Source: Entophlyctis helioformis (taxonomy: Eukaryota > Chytridiomycota > Chytridiomycetes > Chytridiales > Chytriomycetaceae). From it: a stretch of 64,000 nucleotides of DNA. Shown piece by piece: positions 1 through 12,295 of the stretch. The translations under genes were made by a program, and so were the position numbers. Positions within the stretch are counted from its first letter, which is position 1, and each line of letters starts with the position of its first letter. The stretch lies in assembly GCA_025526915.1 (NCBI GenBank), contig JAHLKH010000061.1, positions 1 through 64,000 of the forward strand, written 5' to 3'. Under the pieces are notes generated by a model that had not been told where the DNA came from, did not search any database, and saw only the letters and a program-made list of their open reading frames with translations.

Positions 1-2385
1 CGACGCGGAGCGATCGCGTTTTGGCATTGAAGCCTCTGCTTCATCGACCGCTGCTGCTCGGCCTCGACGACAGCTGCAGACTCCTCTGCCTGGACGGGTG
101 ACGCCGGACGGGCCGGCAGATCCTCAACAGGGGAAGTCGGCGATCCTGTGGGGGAACGGCAGTGTCCACTTGCGGAGAAGCGGGCAGGTCGGTCGAGAAA
201 GCCTCGTCTGAAGCATCGACGACGGGTGCTTCCACCACAGGAGTGCCGGGAAGAAGGTTCCGAAGAAGGATCCATGGGAGGTTCCGTGATCCCGTCAGCC
301 GGCGAGTTGGGCACAGAGTCTCATCCGTAGCGGGGTCCTCAAGAGCGGGGCATGGACTCGGGATCCGTGATGGGGATTGCGGCCGAGCCAGGCGTGGGAA
401 GCTCGAAGGCTGCCACGCACTTGTTGCAGGGACATCCACAGAATGCGGGCTCGGGCGATGCAGCCGTCACGGTAACCTCTGTCGATTCTGAGTCGTCGGG
501 ACGCGAGGCGGCATCGACTGCGCCAGCAGACAGCGGCGTCGTGGCAGCAGAGAGCAGGGGCCAAGTGCCCGTGATCTTGACCTCCTCGTGCGTGACAGGG
601 TTCACGATCTTCAAGCACTTGACTTGCGCGGGATGGACAGCATGAACGCGCCGGCAGTGGGGGGCTGCTCAAACTGCTGACCGCCAGGAACAGGCATCCA
701 CCACGGGTCCGCTGGGAATGGGATGCTGCATGTGCATCGGCGCAGGGATGGGCTGCGTGGAAGATTGGCCCATGAGCCATCCGTGCTGCGCCTGGTAGCT
801 TGGGTGCGTAGTGTAGTACGTTGTGGCGGATGAAAGCCAGCGGCAGGGCCGTGCGGGCGCTGCTGGCACTGCTGCGCGTTCCAGTAAACCTGCTGGCCAG
901 GGGCCATCTGCATCATCGGATACGCACCAGGATGCGCGGGGATCGGCCCTTGTACGTGGTGGAAAGGCACCGGACCAGTGGGAGGACGGAACTGAGAAGC
1001 ATTCGGTGGCGGGGCCTGCTGGTTGTGAGGGGGAAGCATAGGGCCGTTGTTTGGATTGTGGTGGTACGACTGCTGGTGGTGGTGGCCGCCGTGCTGCTGT
1101 GGGCGAAGCTGGAAACCGCCCTGGGGACGCTGGTGGATGCTGGGGATGCTGGGGAGGAGCGTTGGCATAGTACTGAACGCCAGTGTACGATCCGGGGATG
1201 GCGGCCGTCGCGTCAGCAGCTGCAACGGCCGACGCGTTTGGGCGGGATGCGGGGGCAGATCCGTGTGGCTTGCGTGCGGTTCTGTCATGCCAGACGCGGG
1301 ATGTGTGGCTGGCCATTTGCGATGCGGCATGCGGGATCGGCGGGAGCAGCGGCGCTGGGGGCAGAGTCAGATGCCACAGTAGAGGCCGAACCAGAAGAGC
1401 CTGCGGCAGGCGTCGTGTCGGCTGCGTGTCAGGCTGCGTGTCGGCAGGAGCGGACGCGCCGCTTGCCGTTGTGGGGGCGGTGATAGGAAGCGACGCCTGC
1501 CAAGCGGCGAATGGACGCGTGTCAGCTCGGGACGCGGCGAGCGCTCAAAGAACAACGGGGGCGATGGCGCGAGAAGACACAAAAGGACACAAGAGGACAC
1601 CAACCTGGACACTGATGCCTGTGGCAGACGAGACAGGCTCGGACTGGTCGGTGGCGGGGGCAAACGAGCTGGACGTGGGCAGGGAATCTGCGCGCATGGC
1701 ATCTTGGCGGGCTTGGCGCCGTCGCTGTCGTCGCCGTCTTGATGCGGAGTGGTTCGGCATTATCGACAAGATTATCGTGTGGATGGGAACAGATGCAATC
1801 GCAAGGCAAGAGGTCGTGTCGATGCGCGCGGAGACAATCAGGATTGTGGATTGGTGGGAAACGCTGCGCTTTTAGAGGGATGTGGGGCAAACAGCGGCAA
1901 ACGAGCACGGTTGGCAAAGCACCCCTTGGCATCTGATTGTTTTTGAACCGGACCGGCCTGCCAGTCAGAAGAGCGCGGCGGGTTGATGTCATGCAGTGAC
2001 GCAACAGGTGTGCGAGCACACGCACGAGCGAGTTTTGGCCGTCCAGCGCGCACACATGTCGATGACGCAAGCGTGTTTCCAAGCAGGCACAGGTCAGCAA
2101 CGTCCATATGCATGCATGTCCAGGCAAGGCTGGCGGAAAGGCGGAAGGCACGTACTTTGCAGAAGCCGACTGGCCTTGCTGGACATGCTTTCCAGCAGAG
2201 ACGCCGCCAGCCGTGGTGCTTGGAGATGCACTCATCGAGGCGGGGCGTGTCGGATGGGGAGCTCCCTGGCAGCAGCCGATGCAGACGATGTCGGAGCAGA
2301 CGGCGGTGGCAAGGGGAGGTGGTGTCGAGATCGGCACTGGTGCCGGTGCCTGTCCAGGTGCATTGGAGTAGTGGGACGTGGGCAT
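1..2385 (-). pseudogene. eIF4G, 5' portion, left duplicate copy (partial at window edge)
   Basis: The minus strand matches the first exons of the complete eIF4G at 47388-53700: an MPTSHYSN start (2385), the Arg-rich second exon (about 1740), the Pro/Gln/His-rich tail with QQHGGHHHQQ, and the KIVNPVTHEEVKITG stretch (near 610). The window ends before the eIF4E-binding motif and MIF4G domain, so completeness is unknown. The frame is broken several times by single bases; for example an extra C near 1130 is absent from the right copy. In the QQHGGHHH stretch, by contrast, the left copy is in frame and the right is not. It may be a decaying duplicate, or a good gene with consensus errors. Confidence 0.75.
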
Positions 2386-2475
2386 TGCTGGCCCTGCTGC
2401 TTGTTGCGGCTGTCAGGTCCGCCACGGCGCTTGTTGCTCACGTTGCTCTCTCTGCCCAAGATCTGGCATGCTGAG

Positions 2476-3659
2476 ATGGCGACGATCAACAGAGCGACCA
2501 CGACTGTAAAGACAACGACCGGCGAATGTCCAGACGAGCGCCTGCCTGGGCAGCCCCGCGCTGCTGTACCGCTACCCGCCGCCCAGCGACGCCGTGCTCG
2601 GCCGTGTGGCGGCCGCCATGCGTGCGTGCCGGCGCTGTACGTCGCCGTGCTGCACGTCATGAACCGCATGGCGCTGCCGCCGCCGTGGCTGCCGTTCCCC
2701 TCGCCCGCTGCGTCTGGCAGGTCTGTGGCGTCTGTGGCATCTGCAAGAGCTGGCCTGGCTGGCCTGTGTGGCCCGTGTGGTGGGCCTGCAGGCCAGCCGT
2801 TGCAGCATGCTCCCACACGCCGCAAGCGACTGGCGGGCCACAACGACGAGAGCGAGAGCGACGACGACGCGCAGATGGCATCGAGCGTGCATGCCGCCAA
2901 GCGACTCAAGCAGCAGCAGCACCAGCCATCGCATTCATCCGTGCCAGCGACGGCCCCACCAGCTGCCCCACCAGCACCAACGCCGCGTGCACCAGCCGCC
3001 ACCAGCCAGCAGCAGCAGCAGCAGCAGCGGCCCATCCAGATCCGCATCCACTCGACGTCGCTCGCGTCGCTCCGTCGTCTCGGTCCTTGCAGCCACAGCC
3101 ACAGCCACAGCCAGAACAACCCACAGCACCACAATCGCAACAGCCAGAGAACAAGCACAACAACCACAGCCAGCAAGGGCGTCCCAGGCTGAGCTGGATG
3201 CACTCCCTGCGTACCGCAACTACAGCCGCGGCGTGCCGTCTGCCACGCTCTTTGTCAAGAACATTGACCACAGACGCACGACCGATGCCGATCTGCTGGC
3301 TCTGTTCCGTGCCACGCTGGCTGCTCACACCGACACGCGCAACGACACGCTCAACAGCATCCACGTGCGGCTGATGCGCGAGGGCCGCATGAAGGGCCAG
3401 GCGTTTGTGACGCTGCCGTCGGTGGCTCTGGCCGAGACGGCGCTCGACGCTCTGCACGGCGCGGTGCTGCACAGCCGGCCGCTGGTCATGGTGAGCGGGC
3501 CATTCGCGTCTGGGCATCCCTCTGCACCTGCCGCTCGCACTCACACTCGCTCCCACACTCGCTCTCGCTCTGGCCCTGCAGCAGTTTGGCAGGGCGGCAT
3601 CTGGCACTGCATCTGGCACTGCATCTGGCACTGCATCTGGCACTGCAATGCAGCAATAA
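2476..3659 (+). pseudogene. RNPC3: U11/U12 snRNP 65 kDa-like protein (RNPC3), left copy
   Basis: The product binds the U11/U12 di-snRNP of the minor spliceosome. The family signature is clear: LYRYPPPSD and the helical segment with VAAAMRA, VLHVMNRM and LPPPW (2570-2700), then YRNYSRGVPSATLFVKNI and an RRM (3210-3490) whose RNP-1-like core is RMKGQAFVTL. Only the C-terminal RRM is present; the N-terminal RRM usual in the family is not seen. The start at 2476 (MATINRAT) faces eIF4G about 90 bp away. Compared with the right copy there is an extra C near 2521, a lost G near 2627 and a frame change near 3530, so the frame is interrupted. A run of a 12-base unit (3597-3650) makes the tail low-complexity. 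Confidence 0.75.
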
Positions 3660-3719
3660 AGACGATTGCATTCATGCTTGCATTCATGATTGCATTGGCC
3701 TGCGAATCATGCAATGACC

Positions 3720-4240
3720 ACAGAGTCACCAACCAGCATGGATGGCCAGTGGGCGACGCACACCTGCGAGTATGCCACATCCACCAATGCGGTGTATAGC
3801 GTCGATCGGGAGCATCTCTGGCTCAAAAGCAATGCGTCCAACTGCTGGCTGGCTGGATGGCAAGCCTCCTGCTGAGCCTCTCCCTGCACCTGCCTCTGGC
3901 TTGACGGGGCCGGCCCAGTGCGTCATCGTGGCTTGATCCTGGCTGTCTGGACAGCTGTCCAACACCAGATGCCGCAATGCGGCCATTCCCATGCTGGTGG
4001 TCCCACGCACGGCTCGGTAGGGCACAGTCTCGCAGTCTGTGCACTCGTTCTGCCTGCTGCCTGCCTCCCTCCTCGCTGAGCATGCCGGCGTGGCTCACGA
4101 GGCGGCGGACTGGGTGGCTGAGCGTGTGGCTTGCACGCTTGTCGGAGTTTCGCGAGCGCGTCCAGCCTTGCCCGTTCATGTTCGTGTGTTCGTGCGAGCT
4201 GCTCTTGGCTGACACCTCCGCCTGCACCCTCCCGTCTTGC
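3720..4240 (-). pseudogene. Decayed Fanzor C-terminal fragment, left copy
   Basis: Minus-strand translation around 3960-4060 gives CTDCETV, then YRAVRGTTSMGMAALRHLVL. This aligns with CIPCETV, then HRDVLGATNIGMVALWHLL of the neighbouring Fanzor: the second half of the zinc ribbon plus the RuvC-III region. The catalytic Asp of RuvC-III is Ala here and the Asn-Ile is Ser-Met, so this copy should be inactive. No first CxxC pair is recognisable and the frame breaks upstream. The same fragment, with the same change, lies at 45590-46060, so it was dead before the duplication. Confidence 0.7.
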
Positions 4241-4894
4241 TGCAGTACAACGCCCGTCTCGTCCTGCTCAACCTCCTGGCTATGCTCATCATGGACGAGG
4301 CTATCCTCCTTGTCGTGCATGGAGTCTTTGTGGTCATGAGCGGTATCTGCCGTGCTGCGTGTGGCCTGTGCGCCAGTGAGAGTCCCGAAGGAACTTCCTC
4401 GGGTCACTCCACTCGCAGCATCAGACCCACGCCTCCCGTTGCAGTCACCGCCGACTGCGAATGCTCCACGATCGATGGCTGTTGCCTCGCCTGCCTTGAC
4501 GACGCCCTTGCGTCGCTCGCCATGCTGCTGCGCGACATTGACGGAGAGGTGCTTTGCGACAAGTCCATCATAGCAGCCAATGCTGCGGCCCGCGGGCTCG
4601 CCCAGGACTCTGGCCCTTCTTCTCCGCCTCCGCCTCGACCAGTTGACAGCTGCAAGTGGGCGGTTGTGCGATATGTCGCTCCACACAAGCTCGTTCTGTG
4701 TGCCATCTCGGCTCTATTCTCTGCTTGCGACACGATCAGTCCATCGATCACAACCAAGCGCGTCCTGTCAGTCAGACTATCTATACTCTACCACTATACA
4801 TAATGCAGAAGATTGAATGATGTTTGCATGCCAAACCCATGACGCATCAGCAGGGGCAAATGCTTCAAACTGATGCCATGGGAAACCCATCTGA
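4241..4894. other. Gene-free stretch inside left arm
   Basis: Long open frames exist on both strands (a 188-codon plus frame and a 287-codon minus frame). Neither resembles a known family. Both are broken in the other arm by indels that are not multiples of three, for example around 4305-4335. I see no supported gene here; the stretch is probably flanking DNA or decayed element DNA between the two Fanzor copies. Confidence 0.5.
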
Positions 4895-5337
4895 TTACCA
4901 AGCGTTTTGGAATTGGATACAACACAAGAGGCGTCGAATGGAAGCCCGCACATCACACGCTGGCAGGTTCGTGTCTTGAACGCAGCAGGACGGCAGCATG
5001 ATCTGATCCAATGAGGTTACATGCGACTTGAAGGGAAATGGAGCGTCGCGTGCTCGCAGCTGGATGGAGATATGCATTGCCGCGATGCTGTCGAGGTGCG
5101 CTTGCGTGGCTGGATTGCTGTCGGCTTTGGTGTGCGTCAAGTAGAGCGGCCGGTGTCCAAAGAGCAGATGCCACAGTGCGACCATCCCGATGTTGGTGGC
5201 CCCAAGCACGTCGCGGTGGTAGACAGTCTCGCATGGTATGCACTCGTAGCGTCGCAGGTTGGTGCGGTTCTTGTCTGGGATCCGCTGCTTGCACTGCGGG
5301 CACATCTGGCTGGTCAGGTTCTCATTGCAGCGGTAGA

Positions 5338-5370
<33 letters not shown>

Positions 5371-6260
5371 ATGATCGTGTGTCAGTTGGTGCACAGATGG
5401 ATGGATGGATGGACAGCGTGGCATCAGACGCACATAGGCATATCCAGACGACCGCAGATGCCTGATGAGAAACCTCTCAAACACAGCGTGCCTGCCACCT
5501 TGGCCTGTAAAGTCGATGCCAAAAGCCCACACAACGGGAATGTCCTTCTCTGGGTTGCCGACAGGGAGGCCTTGAGACGCACGAGATGCGCGCTTGCCAG
5601 TGGTCGATCCTGCCAGCTTCATGATGCCCTCAAGAGCGTTTCCGCGAATAGACATGCTGTTGCTGTGCATGGTGAACCGCTTGGCCTTGACCTTCTGTGG
5701 AATGCCATGCCATGCCATCCAGTGCAATCAGCAGGCGATCAAGCAGCATGGCGGCTGTGTCAATGGGCATCCAGAAACAGAGAAAACGTACCCGTGCATT
5801 CAGGAATGGCGTGCAGTACGCATGGCAGCGCAGATCCCAAAAGGCTCTCTCGCCTGCTGTGACGTTTGGATCGGCATGCTTCTGTAGCGTGAATGCAATA
5901 GGTGTCGTGCCGGCTGGAGTGGCAAGTCGATCAGTAAACCTGGCACAGGAGACAGGCACTTTGAGTTGATCTGGTCAAGAGTGCACAGAGTCATTGCATG
6001 CATACCACCGCTGAAAGATGCCCTCAGCTTGTGCCATGCCAGAGGCGAGCACGTAGTTGGACTCGAGCGTATACGAAAAGTCTCTGAGGTCGACTAAGAT
6101 GCTGGACACGCCATACAGCCTTGCTTCGACTCGCAGGAGACAGAGCAGTGATCGCAGCCTCGATCTGGCCGTTGGTCTTGCGCTTGGTGAATGTCGCTGT
6201 TGTCGCTCGCTCGATCACTGTTGAGGACCGGCCGCTAATTGGTCGATCTTGAGCCTGAGG
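4895..6260 (-). CDS. Fanzor (TnpB-like RNA-guided endonuclease), left copy, most complete
   Basis: Fanzors are eukaryotic RuvC-fold nucleases of transposable elements, related to TnpB and guided by an RNA from the element end. The minus strand gives exons at about 6006-6200, 5792-5939, 5434-5694 and 4895-5338, separated by GT-AG introns of 66, 97 and 95 nt. The joins keep phase. The last exon has NENLTSQMCPQC (RuvC-II Glu plus first zinc CxxC), CIPC (second pair) and HRDVLGATNI (RuvC-III Asp). The preceding exon has VVWAFGIDFTGQGG, then FERFLIRHLRSSGYAY, as expected before RuvC-II. RuvC-I and the true N-terminus were not identified; TKRKTNGQIE near 6190 may belong to it. The first exon lies about 110 bp from the HOG1 start on the opposite strand. 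Activity is uncertain. Confidence 0.75.
5341..5369. repeat. (GT)n microsatellite in Fanzor intron
   Basis: An uninterrupted GT dinucleotide tract. Read on the minus strand it is (CA)n and ends directly in the AG acceptor of the last Fanzor intron. The equivalent tract in the right copy lies at 44430-44458. Confidence 0.9.
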
Positions 6261-6316
6261 ATTGTCTGCCGCTTGTGCCTGGCCTTGCTCCGACAAGGGA
6301 AAGTGTCGACGACGCC

Positions 6317-8388
<2,072 letters not shown>

Positions 8389-8587
8389 TCGGTGTTTGAA
8401 TGATCCATGCCACCATGTGGTTGTTGCCGCGGTTGGCGGCCGACAATGAACAATCGCAAATGGCAAGGCACACGTGCTGCACTTGGAAAGAGAGAATGGC
8501 ATTCGTGTCATTTTAGCTGGATCGCGGTGCAGTGGAGAGCAAGCGTAAAGGCGCCACTGTGATGCCAGCGCCAACAAGACAGGCCAA

Positions 8588-9885
8588 TCAAACAAGCTTC
8601 TTGGTCAGGAAGAACTGTCGCAGGTGGCGCAGCTGCCAGATGCACGTGATTCCTGTGACGAGGCCGAGACAAGTGGGTTGAGTTGGACTTTGGCTGATTG
8701 CAGAGCAGACAGTGCAGGGCGAGATGAGATGGGCAAGGGGCGTACCAAGAACAATCATTTGCACGATGGTCCAGCGAAGAGCGGACGTGTTGAGAACCTC
8801 ACTGCTGTCACGGAACTCGGCCTCACGATCCTACCAAGAGAGTCAGTCGCGTGTTGGATATGGTTGCGCGGCGCACATGCGGCGAGCAAGTAACTTACAC
8901 GCTGGTTCCTCAGCTCGCCGCGGATCTGCTGGACGCGGTTGCTGAGGTCGCGGATGCGCGACGTAAGATCTGTACATGCCATGATCAACCGCTGGCTGTC
9001 AGAAGATGCACGGCCTGATCGCAAGAGAGAAACAGCCACGCACCAGAGTAGGCGGTCTTCTTGTGCTCATCGGCTTCGGGCTCCTCGGTCTCTGCAAACT
9101 GGATGTCGAGGTACACCTTGGCGCGCGACCCAAACCAGCCAGGCGACGTGACGGACCTGGCGACACGGGGCGATGGTGCGGTGAGAAGATCTCCCGCACG
9201 CTGCACGGCAATGTGCACTTGCAGCCGGTGGATCGTCGCGAGACTTACAGACAGATGTGGTGGTCTCCAGGGTCGGCAGCCGTGAACGAAAACTTGCCCT
9301 TGTGGGAGCCCATCTGGCTGACGATGTTGGCGGGGCTTGAGGCGAGCTGGAAGGCAGCCAGGGAGTCGCATCGCAAGGTCAGCACGGTGGCGGTTGTTTG
9401 CAGGCAGCCGCGAGCGACCGAATGGGCGAATGGGAGAATGAGAGCCCTACGTTGACGGTCAGGTGGACGTTGGCTTGGGCATTCTCGACGTAAGAGTTGG
9501 TCTGGGCGTTCCACAGCTCGGCCTTGAATGCGCCTGTCGAGGTGCCATGCAGCAGAGTTAGAGGGGAATGCGACTGGCTGGCTGGTGCTGGCTGAGCGGG
9601 CCAAGCCGTGCCGTGCCAAGCTGTGCCAAGCTGTGCCAAGTCGAGGCGAGGGCGAGATTGAGGCGCAGACAGGCGGGACGAGAGAGCACGAGCAGCAGCA
9701 GCAGCAGCAGCAGCAGGGCAGCAGCAGCAGGGCAAGGCGAGCGCACCAGACAGACGGGTGCCGGACGGAAGGTCCTCGCTGAAGCAGCGCTTCTCGCCCG
9801 CGTCGGTGTAGAAGTGCAGGGCGTTGGCGCCGAGCGGGACGGTGACGAGCGCCAGCAGCAGCGGCACAACGGCAACAAAGATCAT
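8588..9885 (-). CDS. p24/TMED family cargo receptor (alpha/TMED9-ERP1-like)
   Basis: A type I membrane protein cycling between ER and Golgi in COPI/COPII vesicles. The first exon begins at 9885 with a signal peptide (MIFVAVVPLLLALV), followed by ALHFYTDAGEKRCF at the start of the GOLD domain. Later exons give FKAELWNAQ, then GKFSFTAADPGDHHICL with the second GOLD Cys, a juxtamembrane coiled coil (DLTSRIRDLSNRVQQIRGEL) and a transmembrane segment. The tail is LRHLRQFFLTKKLV, with the dilysine retrieval signal and the phenylalanine pair typical of TMED9. The stop is at 8588. The gene is divided by about five short introns. Its start lies close to that of COX18 on the other strand. Confidence 0.88.
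9691..9732. repeat. CAG-rich microsatellite
   Basis: Consecutive CAG triplets with a GGCAG interruption, lying in the first intron of the p24 gene. No further function is visible. Confidence 0.7.
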
Positions 9886-9986
9886 GGCGTGCGGTGTTTG
9901 CCTGCAAAGGCAAGATGCATGCGTCGGTGACGGTATCGGCGTCGGCGTCGGCGTCGGTCGCAGGACGCTGCCTGCTGCACAGACTG

Positions 9987-11713
9987 ATGCCCGCCCTCGG
10001 CGGCCGGTCGCTGGCGCTCCCGTCTGCCGCCCTCGCTGCACGGCGGCCGGTCCGCGGCTCGCCCTGCCTGCTGCCTGCCGCCGCCGCTGCGTCGCCGTCC
10101 TCGCGCCGTCACTTTTGGTCGTGGTGTGCCGGCTCGCCTGCCACTGCGTCGACGACTGCGACGACTGCGACTGCGACTGCGACTGCGACGACTGACGCAA
10201 CGGTGACGAATCAGACGGCGGCGGCTGAGGCTGCCACACCAACAGGAGCTGCCACCGAAGCATCAGCGGCATCGGCTGCCCAGCAGCCAGCCACTGCGTC
10301 TGCCGCCGATGCATTACCCAACCTGGCCGATGCGCAAGCCGATCTGGAGCCGCTGCTGACTCCCATCGAAGCACTGGCCAACACATCGTCTGCATCGCCC
10401 GTGTCGGCCCTGGTCCACCTCATGGACACCATCCACACACCGCCCGACTGGCTGATCGACGCTGTCGGCTTCGTCGGCATGCCGTGGTGGCTCACCATCG
10501 TTTCCACAACCGTTGCCCTGCGCACCATCTGCACGTTGCCGCTTGCCGTCCAGAACAAGATGCGCAGCCATCGGCTCAAGCAGATCCAGCCGCTGCTGGA
10601 GGCTTGGGAGCGCACAATCGGATCGCAGCTGCAGCGGCAGGCTCGCACTCCTTCGGGCAAGTTGACATGGATCGCAGGTTCAAGGCCATGGTAACGCTCG
10701 CGTTGGCCGCCATATTGTCAATCGCACTCTTGACCCGCGTTGCTGACTCGGACGTGTGTGCCATCCAAACCTCCCAACTGCATGCATCGACAATGGCCGG
10801 GTTTGTGTGCAATCTGCCATCAAAGTACAAAGAACGAGCTGCCGAGCTGTACCGCATACACCGCTGCCATCCATTCTACACCTTTATCCTGCCATGGGTC
10901 CAAGTGCCGCTGTTCATCTCCATGTCATTCGCGCTGCGGTGGCTGGTTGCGTATCCAGTGCCATGGCTTGGCACGCCGGGTCTGGCTGCCCATGGCTTGA
11001 CGGACGAAGGCATCCTCTGGTTTGACAACTTGACGCTCGCCGATCCTACGCTGATCACGCCCATCATGGTCGGCGCGCTGCATCTCATAAACATGGAGCT
11101 CAACAGCTCATTGCGTCCGAGCGTGACCACTGGGCAGCGCGCGTTCCGCTTGTTCCTGCAATCGCTCGTGCTTTTCATGGTGCCTGTGGCTGCCAGCATC
11201 CCCATGGTGCGTTGTTTGTGTGTCGATGTGTGTGCAAGTGCCGTTCCACTCATGCTTCCTGCAATGGCTCTGCAGGCCATCACGCTTTACTGGCTTGCGT
11301 CCGCCATGTTCAGTGTCATCCAAAATGCTGCCTTTTGGACAGTTGAGCGGCATCCGGCAGTCGTATCTGTTCCTCGCGCGTATGTGGCCCGGGCATGGTC
11401 AAGTCTGTCGCGTACCAACCCGCCCTTGTCAGACTCTGACGCCGCAGCTCTGCGGACGGCGCTCGCTTCGGTCGAATCGAGTGATGCCCACGACGCCAAG
11501 ACAGCCAACAGCCTCAACATCACCGCAGCACGTATTGCGCTTGCCACAGACGCGAACGCTATGCAAGGATTGGATGGCCTGCACCCAGGTTCATTGCCGT
11601 CCTCAAGGGCATCGCCATCTGAGACGCCTGCACTCTCCTCACCCTCTCAGCCGGAACCATCTCCGGCACCTGCACCGGCCTCGCCGGTACCAACACCTCC
11701 TCCACAGTCTTGA
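9987..11713 (+). CDS. COX18: COX18-type mitochondrial inner-membrane insertase (Oxa1/YidC family)
   Basis: Inserts the C-terminal part of cytochrome oxidase subunit 2 across the inner mitochondrial membrane. The start at 9987 gives a basic, Ala/Arg-rich presequence (MPALGGRSLALPSAALAARR); earlier in-frame ATGs sit almost against the p24 start. Exon 1 holds GMPWWLTIVSTTVALRTICTLPL, the first conserved helix. Exon 2 (10826-11206) has YKERAAELYR, HPFYTFILPWVQVPLFISMSFALR and further helices; exon 3 (11276-11713) has the last helix and a Pro/Ser-rich tail. PW with the MSFALR block fits COX18 better than OXA1. Near 10610-10690 the frame must shift by one base to reach the conserved DMDRRFKAM before the donor, a probable indel. 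Confidence 0.85.
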
Positions 11714-11739
11714 TGGGCATCATGCAGCCACTGCGCCGA

Positions 11740-12169
11740 CTAGATGTCGTTAACCTTGTACGTGTTCTCCTGCAATACCAATAGATGCACATGTAGACAT
11801 GTACACACACGTGTGTCAGACCAACGACCCATGCATGCTGGCATCACCAGAGCTCACAAACCTCGAGCACTTCGTCCAATCTCTCCTGCACGAGATCCAC
11901 CTTTGCTGCGTCTGCCCACCCATGCAAGAGTCAGTCCGTCTGTCGCAGATCACATCAGCCGAGAAGATAGCTTGATGGCTCGCCTATGAAGACATGAGTG
12001 TCGTCCAAGTCCTCGATGATGAAGTTGAGCTGCACGTCCAGATCCTTGATGATTTGCTTGACGGCCTGGTCACTGCAGCACGAGTCTGAGGATGAGCTGT
12101 GCTTGACGGCAGCAGGTTGGTGACGGCCACTCACCACTCGAGAAGCACTCCTTTCAACGCACGCACCAT
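11740..12169 (-). CDS. TFB5: TFIIH subunit TFB5/TTDA (GTF2H5)
   Basis: The smallest TFIIH core subunit, which stabilises p52 and stimulates XPB in transcription and nucleotide excision repair. Four exons (12135-12169, 11984-12072, 11862-11911, 11740-11769) give about 67 residues; family members have about 70. The sequence shows MVRALKGVLLECDQAVKQ, FIIEDLDDTHVFI and VDLVQERLDEVLE, the standard order of the fold. The second intron starts with GC rather than GT (ATAG then GCGAGC) and ends in AG, and this joining restores the family alignment. The stop lies 26 bp from the convergent COX18 stop; the start is 126 bp from the divergent gene at 12296. Confidence 0.88.
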
Positions 12170-12295
12170 GCCTGTGTATGTGTGTGTGTGTGTGTCGGTT
12201 AGTGCGCTGTGGCAGGTGCTGGCACAGTCTGCCCACAGTCTGTCCGAGAGTGTGAACATGCCTGCCGATCTTGCCAGCAAGTTGGCAAACCCAAT

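Larger units (their letters stand above)
1..5930. repeat. Left arm of a large inverted duplication
   Basis: This block is the reverse complement of about 43868-49769, with scattered substitutions and small indels. Position 1 pairs with about 49769, so the arm continues past the left edge. It carries an eIF4G 5' portion, RNPC3, a decayed Fanzor end and a better preserved Fanzor. Clear similarity stops near 5930, in the Fanzor exon that starts with the LATPAGTT stretch. The spacer to the other arm is about 38 kb. It could be a real segmental inverted duplication or an assembly mis-join of two haplotypes; the sequence alone cannot decide. Confidence 0.93.

Noticed and set aside
1983..2474. Plus-strand frame upstream of RNPC3 as a possible missing N-terminal RRM
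   Set aside because: No RNP motifs are present; the sequence is antisense to the eIF4G first exon and intron.
4237..4803. 188-codon plus-strand frame with a hydrophobic start in the left arm
   Set aside because: The same region in the right arm carries indels that are not multiples of three, and no family similarity is visible; it overlaps decayed Fanzor DNA.
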